A stretch of DNA of 64,000 nt, taken from Agelas oroides (Eukaryota > Porifera > Demospongiae > Agelasida > Agelasidae). Below, piece after piece: positions 12,382 to 25,900 of the stretch. The stretch is taken from the NCBI GenBank assembly GCA_949130485.1, contig OX422183.1, positions 26,684,316-26,748,315 on the forward strand, read 5' to 3'. The position numbers and the translations under genes were made by a program. The notes beneath the pieces were generated by a model that saw only the letters and a program-made list of their open reading frames with translations, searched no databases and was not told the DNA's origin. The first letter of the stretch is position 1. Every line of letters starts with the position of its first letter.

Positions 12382-13919
12382 TTTACAACAGCGCCACAGA
12401 ATTCACAACATGGAGCAACTCTGCTCCTAGACATGCAAGACTCTTCCCTGGCACACCAGAATCTGATGGTTTTGTATGCAGAAGTTGTTGAGAGTAGGTG
12501 GAATGTTGAATATATTGCAACACTACCAGGCACTGAAGCCCCATGGTTGCATACCTATTGCCAAGTAACCTTACACTGACAGAGTACCACACAATGTCCT
12601 ATTAGCACCTTCCTTTCAGCATTTTTGACAATATACACTTCATTTACCTGAGTGCTGCATTTAGACTATACAATATCTCTGATCAGTGTAAGCTTGATGT
12701 AGCTAAGAAAATAACATGGTCTTTTTACATGATATAGAAATCTACAGTTACAGACATGTTGCAGTGTATGTATTCAACTTGTATGTAGCCACCCAGATAC
12801 AAACTTTTCTTGCGCACATGCAGAGTTTTTATTTTAACATATAACCATTTTGCAGTAGCAGCTTTTAACTATGCAGTGCTCTGATGCTTGGGAATGCACG
12901 CCAATGTCATTCTGGATGTGAATGCTTGAAAATACACAATCATGCTTTAGTGGTAAATTATTACAACAAAGCGCGTAATCAGAAACTAGTTGCATATAAT
13001 CTATGCTGAAATAGTATATCTCTGTTGTGGTGCACTCTGACTGGTACCGTTAATTGTCTGGTATGACTAAGTAGTATTGCACCAAATGTGTACCAGTCTG
13101 TGAGCTTGTTGGATGGCCATTATTCAACTTGGTATGAAGCCAACCACTCAAAATGACTTGTGGTATGCACACTGCAGTGGGTTCTTCCATTCATACATAT
13201 TTTACACTTGTTGTAGTTGTGAGATTCGTGAATGGTATATATAGCTGCAATCGTAGTGACCAGTAGAATAGTTGGCCTCTTGTCTCAGCACACATATTTA
13301 CGACTCACCAGCAACGACATTTTGGTAGTAAACCATAGTGAATACGCACTAAAAATAATCCAGTTCCAAACTTTGTGAGGTTAATCATCACAGTCATATA
13401 AGTATACTGTACTTTTTTTCTGGCCCATTCTACAATTCACTAATGATATGCTTCACAAAGCTATATTAAAAATCACCCAATATGCTTCTTTTCATGATTG
13501 GATCAAATGGTTTCACAAAAAAAAAATCATTGGCAAAACTACAATCTTGTAAGAGAAAGAGACCTACTGTGAGATAAGGTGATTATGAGAAAAAAATGAT
13601 TAGGCTTTAACCCATACTTATACATATTTACGTGTGTGGTCTACTCCATCCACACCACTAATATACTAACCACCCAGTATGCATAATTGTCCCTATTATA
13701 GTCATAATTATGCCAGCATGATGTTACAGCCTCAGAAGTTGCTTCTGCATGCTAGAAGCCACAGAACTCCTGTCCCAAGTAAAGTATCTTAACTTCAACA
13801 AGGTCAATACAGCAAGTACTTTTCCAAAAGCATAAAACAAGAGAATATACATAAAGAACAGAACAGAAGTACAAATGGCTTCCGAAGAGCTAGTACTTCT
13901 AACACAATTAAACATAATA
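12382..13919. other. Intergenic region between SLC4A1AP 3' end and Calx-beta gene start
   Basis: This 1.5-kb spacer separates two minus-strand genes. It must contain the SLC4A1AP 3' UTR and the Calx-beta promoter. I see no convincing coding exon, repeat or TATA element that I could assign. Confidence 0.5.
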
Positions 13920-13969
13920 TCAGTATCCAAACTTTTCATTTAGGTGGGTTCGACCATCACCAGATTGAT
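13920..13969 (-). CDS. SLC4A1AP: SLC4A1AP exon 14 (conserved C-terminal tail and stop)
   Basis: After a CCCCCTAG acceptor this 50-bp exon encodes [15 protein letters not shown] and the TGA at 13922-13920. The tail is the most conserved C-terminal stretch of the family. It identifies the gene end with certainty. Confidence 0.93.
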
Positions 13970-16900
13970 CTAGGGGGCAGGCATAAATCAATATCAACAG
14001 TGAGATTGCAGACTCATGCAACTCCATAATAAACTGACTTGAAGGTGGAATCCATGAAGAATAATTATCATCATCTTCCCACTGCATAGTTTTAGCCTGC
14101 ATGAATGGAAATTGATGTAACAAACAACTGGACAACATAAGTGCACCACATTATAAGAGCTACTACTACAACAGTGAGGGGCACACAAAGTCTGTCTGTA
14201 GTCTCTGCTATTCTCTTCTGTTTGCGGCCAGCCTGGCTTGTCTGTTTTCAAAGTTGTCCTTGAATTCAACGTAGAAAATCTAAGGATAAGTCACCATGAA
14301 TGCTCAAAATCAGTTCTTTTAGTTAGACAAACAGGCCATAGCAGCTGCCTTCAAGATCACCAACTAAACAACACACACTACATGCCACACTGCCTCTATT
14401 ACATGCGTCTCGTAACATTTTTCTTTCTGTGTTACAGAATGTAGCCTGGTGAGGACATAATACATTCAGACCTTCTTTGGGGAAGGAGGCGTGACAGATG
14501 GTTTTCCTCTGTCCGATGTGGGAACCACAGCACATTCCTCATTAGGAGTGGTATCCTTTATGTGTGGCTTGCTTTCACTCACACTACTACAGCCCACATT
14601 GACATCTGGAGGGTTAAGCTGACTTTCAAGTTTCTTGCTGGATCGCTGTCTACGCTTTTGCCTTTTAGTTTCATTTTCATTCTTTTCTTGAGAAGTTACA
14701 GCGGGTGTCTCTTGACTGTACTGATGTAGTGGAGACCTTCTGGATGAGCTACAAGGATGATACACAATACAGTGGGCACACCAGGGTATGGAAATATCTT
14801 GTACTGGTATATAGCTCAAAAGCTGTTTTGTACAACCACCAATACTCTACTCAATCCTTTTAACCTATGCAAAAATTACTCTATCAAACAGTAGTAAACT
14901 TTTCCCTGTCATACAAACACACAGCATTGGTCCACTTTATAAATGCTACATTAAATCCTAGGTGGAAAAACACCAATTATTAGTGATTTTAACCACTACA
15001 GTCAAAATCTCTTAGCTTTAAAGAGAATATCACCATTTAGAATCAATATGAAGGTAGTCTTGGGATGCAAAGACAATAGAGTCAATAGAGACACACTCTT
15101 TTATGACACACTTCAAGGAGAAGTACAGGACATGTGTGAGCTCTGAATGGCAATACTGGTCATTATGCAGTGCGTGTTTATGAGACTCTACCTAGCTACT
15201 CTACTGTGCATCTCTACCTACACATCAGCCAATAGCTTTTGGTTACTATGGTAATCTCACTACATACCTATTGGTAATCTCACTACCCACCTAGTTACTA
15301 CAGTAATGAGAATCAAAGAAAATTGCTCTGTATACAGACAAACATACTTTTGTCGTTTATTTGCAAACATGAAACATGAGGTTGCCCACAAAAAGACTGT
15401 TCATACAGGAAATGCATATATCAAATTAGGGACTATAAATAAGTACACTACAGAGCATGGTACGAACTACCACCTAAGACATTCCAAGGAGCTTTCTGCA
15501 GCTGGCAGGGATAGAGAAAGTATGTACTGACTTCATGCTGACAACATATTACACTTGGATGTTTTAGTCACTGACCTGACTCTATGATCCTTATTGTTCC
15601 ATTTCACCCAGCTGTTGTTCCATTTCATAAATCAAGCATCAAGAAAGCATGATCTATCTGGACTAAGACATAGCTTGGTCTTACAAAGGGTACACTACCA
15701 CACTGCCATCCACTGTACATACCTGATTACTAGGCGAATGTAGAACATTGTGGGGCAAGCGCGAGCAAGCAATACACTGCGGCATTGAACTGTTATACAG
15801 CTAAGGCTTTACCAGTGAAGTATCAGATCACAGCACACAGGCTGTGGCATGTAGCTAAACAAGGTTTGTCGTTCTACTGTCTGCAACAGCTTAGAGAAAA
15901 GTGTCATGGTTGCAGAGAATAACTTGTCGTGGAGTGGTAGAATACAATGAAGCCATTTGTCCTATACCTAAGCAGCTACTCTGGCTAACTGTAAGCTAAG
16001 TCTGAACACAGCCTGGCGTGTCATGCATAGTCTTTACTTGAGACATCTTAGAGAAATAGCAGATGGGGGTCGTCACGCATCAGCCATGAGCTGCTTTCTG
16101 CATTCAGCCTGTCTACACAACTGTTAGCTAACCCTTGTATACAGTAGACACTAACGCCCCAGCTGCATGCCTATCCCGAAGGTTGCTGCCAACACCACTG
16201 CTATCCCTTGTACAGTAGGTGCACACACTCCGGCATCCTCCCTGGCCGTCTTTCAAGCTCACCTTGGAGGTAGCTGGCTGCCAAGTTGTATGAAAATCTT
16301 ACTTGCAGTCTGCACACAGCCCATGGCTATAGCGTTAAATTACAGCGTCAAAAACATACGGAACGATGTACGAGGTACGATACATATATCAGAGAAAATC
16401 CGCCATTCCAACCCCACAGAATTCGAGATAATGATGGAATACTTGGGCAAGCCCCATACTAGTGAGTTGGAAGAGTATCTGAGGCTGACCATACCAAAAT
16501 TGCCATGAAAATGACATGTTATAGGGCTGCAATGGCAATAAGAGTAACACATGCACATTGGCATGTGTATATACCTGCTCACTCCTGGAAGATCCACTGG
16601 TTTTGTGATTTCAATCAGTTTCCTCACTCTCTCTTCTTCCTGCACATATAGGTTGGCAATACACAAATCACATGCAGTTCCACATGCACTATGATAAAGT
16701 CTTTGTCAGACTATTGCCATCATTGCAACAAGTCATGATTAATGGAGTGAATTGCACCCTAAGATGTTCACAGAACCTACATTTTGTGGTACACCTTCAG
16801 TCATGGACAATGTACATGTAATAACCAGCATGGAAATCTGATTCTGAGCAGGTCTTCTGATCACTTAAAGCTTTCAGATGTAGCCTTAGCTAAAGGGCTT

Positions 16901-19900
16901 ACAAATAAAGATGTTCAAGAAGCCCTAAGGAAGAAATACGGTATGTATGGTTTCATCCACTTTACACCCAATATGAATCTAAAGAATGCAAAACAGAGAC
17001 CATCTTAGGCACATCAGCACACATTCAGCAGCATAGGCAGCATACGTACTTCAGCGTCACTAGATTTGTTAACATCAGGACTGCAATGAGCTTTGGATAT
17101 AGGTTCTGCACTGGCAAAAAAACAGACAGGATGTTGTTGATGTTGTCACTCTCTGGGTGAAAGCACATGGCAGCTGTTGCACTTGGCCGTAAAAGGCTCC
17201 TTGGTTAGAACTGGGCATACCATTCTTCCCCTCATTTGCACAGATGGGCTCAGAAAATGCTCCTCTCATGTAGAGACTCCAATTCTAGCACGGCAGGCAA
17301 TTTTCCGTCTGAATGGGTGATCACTGGCAGAAAACCTTGACTATTAAAAGTTCCTCCATGAGTTGAAGTCATCCAAACAGCTGACAATTAGAACTAAGGC
17401 ACACAGAAGTCATTTATAGGCTAAATAGGGCCTTTAGACAAAAAAATAAGGGGTTAATGGGGTTTTGTAACCTAACTGCAAGGGATAACATTATCAACTA
17501 TTGCACTGTCAAACACAGCGGTAATGGTTAGCCTTGTTCCAGGGTTTTGCAATTTTTTCATTGGGTGGAATGCTTGAGAGTCCACTACACTGGTTTTTGC
17601 TATGGTAGCAAATGGATTTAGTGTCATCACAGCCATGCAAGTACATAATGAGGTCTGAGCTACGTATCTGGGCACACTTCTCACATGCAATTAAGTTGTG
17701 CCTCTTTGCATACACACTGGACATAACGCATGTGATAAAAATGTTTTGTGCAGGTATGTGTGTTGACACAGTTGGGATCAGCCTTGAATTCGCATATGAA
17801 CGATCATTGCAAAGCAACAAAAACCTAGAGCATGACTAGCATTGAGTCACCAGTCGACAAAAGTCAGAAGGCTGTGGATCTATACAATACACAAGTAACA
17901 TGTATAAACACTGGAATTTTTGTAACGGTTGACGGTTACAATATGGACAAGCGCCTGGAGCGTTCCTAGCGTTTAGTCTACTACCAGGTATCGGGAGAGC
18001 CAGGTATCACTGGTTGTAAAACTGTGGCTATCAGGAGTAGTCATCTGTCGGACATTTACCTTGAAAGGTGTGGGCATGCACGCATGCTTATTCGTTGATC
18101 ATCGCCGCATAAATGTTTTTATTTGCGTGTTGAATTTTTGCAACCACGATAGTTCCCTCCCTAACAAAGCTCATGCTGCTTTGACAAAAAGTTGGTGCAT
18201 TACCATACTGTACCTTCTTGAGATCATGCAGATTGTGCTTTATTTCCAACTTTTTTGTTCCATCAAGTTGATCACCAACGCTTTTCATATAGGCATCCAG
18301 GGAATCTACGGTTGTTTCTGTGCACTCAACTACAGGTGTGTGTGTGTGTGCGCATGTGCATGTGCATGCATCGTGCATGTGTGCATATGTGCGTGTGTGT
18401 GTGAGTTGTGCGTGTGTGTGTGTGAGTTGTGTGTATGTGTATGTGTATGTGTGTGCGTGTGTGTGTGTGAGAGTTGTGTGTATGTGTGTGTGTGTGTGTG
18501 AGTTGTGTGTATGTGTATGTGTGTGTGTGTGTATGTATGTGTGTGTGTGCGTGCGCAAACATGCATGTTTGTGCATGCGTGCGTGTGTGTGTGTGTGTGA
18601 GTTGTGTGTATGTGTATGTGTGTGTGTGTGTGTGTATGTATGTGTGTGCGTGCGCAAACATGCATGTTTGTGCATGCGTGTGTGTGTGTGTGTGTGTGTG
18701 AGTTGTGTGTATGTGTATGTGTGTGTGTGTGTGTGTATGTATGTGTGTGCGTGCGCAAACATGCATGTTTGTGCATGCGTGTGTGTGTGTGTGTGTGTGT
18801 GTGCGCGTGCGTGTATACATGCGTGTTTGTGGGTGCGTGTGAATGTGCATGCGTGCATGTGTGTATGTTGGTGAAGTTGAAAGTTGGTGGGCATTCTGGT
18901 TGAACTCTTAACCCTATAAACCACCTAACCTTGTTCCCAGGTAGGGATGAACAATTCACCAGTGTGACAATTATATATCACAACTTTACTCCACTATGAT
19001 TACAATTAAAGTAGCTTTTACCATTAACGATTATCACTCTCAGCATGCACATTTGTTACAACCACATACTGCTTTCTGTTGTTCAAACTTTGAAGATGAC
19101 AGCCATGAGCGTGTGTTGACACCAACAGTCGGGAAGACGCAGCACAACAAGTGCCCTGGTTGGCTTCATTTTGAAAGCTCTTGCAGTGATTATCAGTGAG
19201 CAGAACAAACCTATTTACAAGGCCGTAGCTAAAGCATTTTTGCAAAACAATGGCATGAAGTAGCACATTCTTGGAGTCAGTGTGCCTTCACAGCATGGCT
19301 GGGCATATATCTGACAGGTCTCATTGCTGTTTGCTTCCAAAGAATGTCGACATGCTTATCAAGAAAATTGAATTACATTTCATTGCACAAATCAACAAGT
19401 CCTGTTGAAAATTTGTAAAGAATCATGATAAACATACAATCATGGTCCGTTCCTACTCCCATGCCCCTCCCACCAACTTTCGATTGCTTGCAGTACAAAA
19501 AAGAAGGGAGGGCCTGAAAGTTGTATCACATGAGTGAGTGATGTCAGAGACAGAAAGGAACATGGCACACCGAGGCTAAACACAAGAGTAACGGTTACCA
19601 TAAAATAAGCACCCACACAAAATAAGCACCCCGTGAATATAGGCACCCATTTTGATTACAACACCACATCGTGTTTATAAGCACCCATACAAAAATAGGC
19701 ACCCCACATGAAAAGGCACCCGTTACCGTGCAAACGGAAGTGAATTTGCTAATTCGGCTTTTTCGAACATAACGGCTAATTTTCGCCAGTGTCTATCTCC
19801 GATTGTAAACAAGCTATCACCACGGGATACAAACCAAAATTTAGGCAAGGCCTCTTGATAAAACATATCCAGGAATTAGCAAAAACCTCTCGTGGATTCG

Positions 19901-22900
19901 TTGGTTCCAAGCGCTCTATGTCGGTGGGCGGGGATTGGCAACGATCAATCGATTGCTGACTGTATCTCTGGTTGCAGAAAAGCTATAATATTGGACAGAA
20001 ATTAGCAGAGAAAGCTCTAGGCCTAAAATATATCACAGCTAATCTGTTCCCAAACAACTACACGCTACCAGAAAATTACATGCGTTTATTAGCACCCCAT
20101 AAAAATAAGCAACTCTCGAAAATAAGCACCCATTCTGACTGCTAATTTCAAAATAGGCACCAGTGCTTAATATCCGGATTTTACGGTATCAGACAACTTT
20201 CCACATGTACCTAGCTAGTGGGGCAACTGTCCTACACACAAAAGTGTTGATCATGTAGTTGGTTAAACAAGGCACTAAACAATACTTTTTCATTCTAAAA
20301 ATTTTGTATTCATGCTGTTGTAATAAAAGTTCCCTGGCCCTCCCCACTTTTCTATACTGCAAGCAACAGAAAGCTACGTAGGTGGGGGCTGGAAATGAGG
20401 CTCCTTATATTAGCCCCTTCAATTATGAAACACAACTAGGGGTCCCCACCCCTCATGCAACTCCCCTGATAATTTATCAATGCACAAAGAGACTAGTGAA
20501 GACTAGTATTCCTAGTGACTTTGCATACCTTGATTGGCTCTTGCAAGTCTATTCTCAAGGGAGTGAATTTCTGCCTGTACTTCAGAGAGTTTCGCTTGCT
20601 GTATTAGGAAGAATATATATAACAGGTACGTACATATTTACATTTAATGAACAATGCATGTATGCAGTTCTATAACAGCATAGACTAAGTTACCCTGTTT
20701 GATGTCATCTTATTAAATATTCATCACACATTGAACACTGCATGGCGTTGGATAACCATTGTACTTTGCACACATTAGACAGTGCAGTGGGTTAGAGTTA
20801 GGGTAGAGTTGGGGCCAGGAAATGAATTCCTTTCCTTTTTTTTTGTCCTCGGCTTAAATTAAAATATGACAAACACCTTTACCTTGGTCTAGCCTCGTTC
20901 CCAGGCCTTCCCCGGCTCCAGTTCCCTCCGTTTTTGCATACTGCAAGCAATCAAAAACTGGAGCCGGGGAAGGCCTGGGAACGAGGCTAACCTTGGTCTC
21001 CTGGAGACCAAGGTAAAGGTGTCATCCTGGTTTATCAGTGTCAATAGGCACTTTGGCAGTTATTATCACACCAACGGAAGATGACATAACTGTTGGTAAA
21101 CTTAGCCTATGCCGTCCTATATTTCCAAGTAAAGTAAAGCATTGCACAACTACTAGGTAGAGCAAAGAAAACAATTAACAATACCATAAACTCTGGTTAT
21201 TAGGCACACCTTGCTATTAGGCGCATATTATTTATTAGGCGCATGCTTCCTTCCTGGTACACAGCATCATTTATTAAGCGCATGTGCATTAAATAGAGTA
21301 CACGATGGCGGCGAGAGATCGAGTGAAAACCATGGTATCAAGAACACGCAGCACACTCGATGGTCATTATGAAGTCAACCAAAGAAGAGATACACAGGCT
21401 CTTCAGGCTCTTCCTGCTTCTGGCAAACATAAAGCTTGCAAGCCACATCCTTCGTGGCTTACAAGACTATCGATAGATATGGATAATGCCTTTGTCTGTT
21501 ACACTTTATACTTGCAGAGTTTTTTCAAGGCTAACCGCACCCCAAGTGGAAAGAAAATGGTGTGGCTTGAATGCAGGTGGCTTGAATGCAGGTGGACAAA
21601 TCAGCTTGTCCTTCATAAATAAGTCATTAAGCTAACCCACTAGCTACAGTGTGGAAGCCTGGCTAGATTAGGGCCAAAGTGGAACAGGGAACAGGGAATC
21701 GGAGTTAGGTGCACAATCCAGCTTCTAACAATAAGCATAGCCACTGCATGTATATAGAAGCTTACTTGCTTGAAGCTTTGAATAGTTATGGCTCTTGACC
21801 ATTGAAGCACTTGGTATTGTATGAATACTAAATGTCTAATATATGCCTATGATGGGTGCTAATTGAAGCCATGTAGAGGTGAGATGATAAACAAAGGCAG
21901 CCAACTTGCTGGGCAGAAGATGGCCATGCCACTATTGTGTATCTGTATCTGAGTTCTGTAAGAGCTAAGAACACCGCGCAAAGCCTATTAAGAGACGTCG
22001 GTCGGTGTTGTAAAGTGGTCACTGAATTGTCTTGATCAGAACTCAGGTTAGTAGTGGTTTAACTAATTTTCTCATCTTTAGCAAATCTAAGTACCTTCAT
22101 GCTAAGATAGCTAGTTTGGCCACTGTAAATCCTGTGTCACCATAAGCCCTAGCCTCATTCCCAGGCTCTTGTGTGTGGGCAGAGAAAAAAGAGCCTGGCA
22201 CACACTGTTTGCGCATGCGCCGAGTTCCCTTGGTAACCTGCATACTTCTCCACCACACTAAAATTGTGGTCAATTCCTGTTTACCTGCTGAAAGACCACA
22301 CTGCAAGATTATACTCCCTGTGGGACACATACGGGCGGTTTTGAAGTCAAAAACAATATCGCTTTGACGGTAACGGTCTGCATTGTTTCATTCGAGGCGA
22401 TCGGTAAACTTCAAAGGGAAAGATAGTGTCAGTCACATGCCGCAGCATTTAACTGGAATTATGCATGTATGGAAAAACGCGTGGACAATTCCTGCATATT
22501 AGTGCTACATGAATGATGTAATCATACTGACTGCCATAGATCCCCACAGTGAAAGGTGAACTCGATTTAACACAAAGGGCTTTCATTTGCTTGGGACAAC
22601 ACTCACTCAGTGGATACTGCCAGATGAGCTATAGATCGACCACTATAGCTCTTCCTTATACGCGAAACATTTGAGTGTTTCCTTGGGAATCCCCGCAGAA
22701 AATTCTGCATATCATAAAATGCCATAGCAGGCGATCTAGAGCTCACATGGCAGTATCCACTGAGCAAGTTTTGTTCCAAACAACAAGGGCTGTTTGTGTA
22801 ATTAAAATCAATTTCACTTTTTACTGTGGGCCTCTATGGCAGCTCGTATGATTATGTCATTCACATTGCACTAATTGCTACCCCACGCACATCACTAATT

Positions 22901-25900
22901 ACCAGCTTCCAACCTCCTCTGCACTTCTCCAAAGAAGGGCTATCTTAGATTATTGTACTCCAACATGGCCGCCCACATATTTTCTATGGAGAAGTGGAGA
23001 CTTTCTGAGGCCTATAACTCATAAATGGTGCCTCTGATATTTTTCATATGCACGCACCTACTATTGATTTACCTACAAATAAAATTTGGTTGCCATAACA
23101 ATAAGTCGTTCTTCTTCAATAACATCAATCACTGCAACCCCTCTCTAGTTAGTGCAAGCTAAGGTATTGTACTCGAGTGTACAGTATGTTCACACGTTTC
23201 TGTAATTATGACCATATCTGCACACATGTAGCTTACAGCAGAGGTCAGCATGAGCACTTCATCATGTAGTATAACCCCTATCCTTGTTCTCAGGGATTCC
23301 CAACTAAGGAGGGGGAGAGCCTGATACATTTTACCACGATAATCATATCGAGGACTGCAAAGACAGAGATAACACACTACAGCCATACATATCTAACCAA
23401 GAAGAAGACTGTAGTAGTCTTGAGAGCACTTATATGCTTGAACGTGCATGGGTGCTCAGCTTAGTCCACCCTCACGTGATGAAGTCATGTCTACCCTTGA
23501 CGTCTCACACATGTGATAAAATGCACCAGGCTCTCCCCCTCCTTAGCAGGGAGAGCCTGGGAACAAGGCCAGTATAAGCTCCCGTACATACATACACAGG
23601 TAACCCTTACCCCATAAACACATTCCTCTCAGTGTATATACTTGGCACGTGTATCTATACTATTGACATCCATTACCATTTAAGTAGCACATTGGAATGT
23701 TGCTCAACAGCTTTCCTCCACTAGAATGTGGTCTGACATACTGGTGAAGGGTACACCGTGGTACGAATCAGATACCTATCAGGAACACCCTCATACACTA
23801 TCTAGGATGTACCAACATGCAATTCACCAGGCTAGTGTTGACCACCGTACTAGTGAATTTTGGGTGTATCTATGCTATGACTAATGTGAGTTCTCAAATT
23901 TCTTTATACCATGACAGCAATTGTTGTATAGATTACCAGAGACTTGTAGCTTTCTGACACCTCCTCCACTTTACCAGCTTTCTTCATTCTTTGTTCACGT
24001 TTCTTCTCAACTGAGGGAGAAACAACATAAAATAACTGGGCGTGCAGAGGTTACAGGTTACGCTAACTTACTGCACAAAGCAAGAACACATTCCCACTGA
24101 ATCAGATTCAAGAAAAGTCATTAACAGCAACCTATCATTCCTGTCCTATAGATCATTCAGGCATTATATACGGGTCCTTCCCAGTACGTAACTCAGAAAA
24201 TGTCAACTCCAAAATTTGTTTATTTTTTTATTTGACCAATTTGTGTGATAAACTAGTATATGTTCTTTTATATCTGTTGTAGGCCGTAAGACTGGTCATA
24301 TACAGCAAGTTTTTAAGCTAGCTTTCTTGTCACTTGCAGCATGACAAAGCAGGGAGAGCTCAGAGGAGAGCTTGGTACAATTCCCACCTGATTGACATCA
24401 AGGATGGCGAAGGATGTTTCGCTGTCTATACACCATTGGCTGGTTAGATTTTCTCTATAGTTGCACTACTGGGGTCAGTGAGCACCCAAGTTAGCTAGGC
24501 CTACATGCAGTCCAAGACTTCCTAAAACTGTGATTGAACACCAAAGATAATATGCATTGGTCAGGAGCATTCTAGCTTTAATTTACTTATGCGCTCCAGT
24601 TTGCATACAATGTATGTATACACAAATACACAGCATGATTACAATGCTCACTTAAAATCTTCTTTCTACCATCTTTCTACCATCTTTCTACCCTGGATGT
24701 CTCCAATGTGATAAACCTTATCAGCCCCTTTTACCATACTGCAAGAGACAGAAAGCTGGAAGGAGATTAAGAACAAGGCTATGAATGATGTGCTCTGATC
24801 TGTTCTGTTTGCTGCTTGTGCAAACACCACACGTATTCACAAATTAATTCCTTATGTTTGCCCACATGTCACAGAACAAAAGAAACAGTACCTGATCCTG
24901 TTCTGTCCAGAAAGGTATCATCATCACTGTCATAGTAGTCATTCTCCTCCCAGCTCTTTAGCTTGCGCTTGCGAGCTACAAATACATGTCATTGAGCACA
25001 CACACACACACACACACAAAACATCAAGTGGGATTCAACTCCAAGGGACTCAGAGTGACAAACACACAAGTTACTATAAGTTGACTGTATACAGTGCACA
25101 TCACTAAATATCATTTAGCATCAAGCTAGCATGCAACAATATACAGGACATTCATCCACTGGCTACCAGGTCTATCTTTAGCCTTACCCCTAGGATATGC
25201 CAGCTACATGCTTTCACATGCTGCGTAAGGCTTGAGTACACACTACAACCAGCCTCTTGGTTTAGTGGTCACCTTGTATGGGGTTCCTGAGCATGCCCTG
25301 TGCATCTAGGATCCTGCATGCATTGAGAGCACATTGCAGCACAGCCTCCTTCTTCCTCCCTCTCACTGAAGCCTCTGCATACAATGGCTCACCTGTGGCC
25401 ATGTCAATAGGCAGCCTGCAAGTGGGGGCAATGTTTGGGAGGTCCAGGTATGAGACTAATACATATGTAGAGACATTTACAAACACGTGTACGTATGTAG
25501 TATAATATGTCAATTCGCAGATTTAAATGTAATGGGTAAAAATTCTGTAATCCCTCAATCAACCTTTTCCTCATGAATAGAATTAAGTTATATTTGAGAT
25601 TGTAATAGAACACATCCTGTGGAAACCCGTAATGGTGATCGTCATGGTGATTGTTTGAAACCCAGTTCAGCTTGTGAAGAAACCTTCCACATACTGTATT
25701 TCTTTGATCAGACGTTGTGGCTACTACTTTTTTCACTGCTCGTTTTTGTGCGACTACTATTTGAGGGTGGCATTTATTTCTTCGAAAAAACCCGCAGACA
25801 TCAATGACGGCTGGATAAGGTACGTACGAGTGGTACAGTGATGCTGTCAGTAGTAAGCACAGCCTCTCAGTCCTGCTGTCAGCCTTGGAAAGGAGTACAA

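Noticed and set aside
16167..16508. 113-codon plus-strand frame
   Set aside because: No recognisable domain or splice context; it lies antisense to SLC4A1AP next to exon 11 and is most likely chance.
17044..17101. Possible extra SLC4A1AP exon ([20 protein letters not shown])
   Set aside because: It has splice-like borders, but exons 10 and 11 already join in phase at a point where kanadaptin proteins are continuous.
18061..18959. Overlapping frames of up to 278 codons rich in Cys/Val or His/Thr
   Set aside because: They exist only because a TG/CA array has no stops in several frames. The only real coding part is SLC4A1AP exon 10 at 18214-18329.
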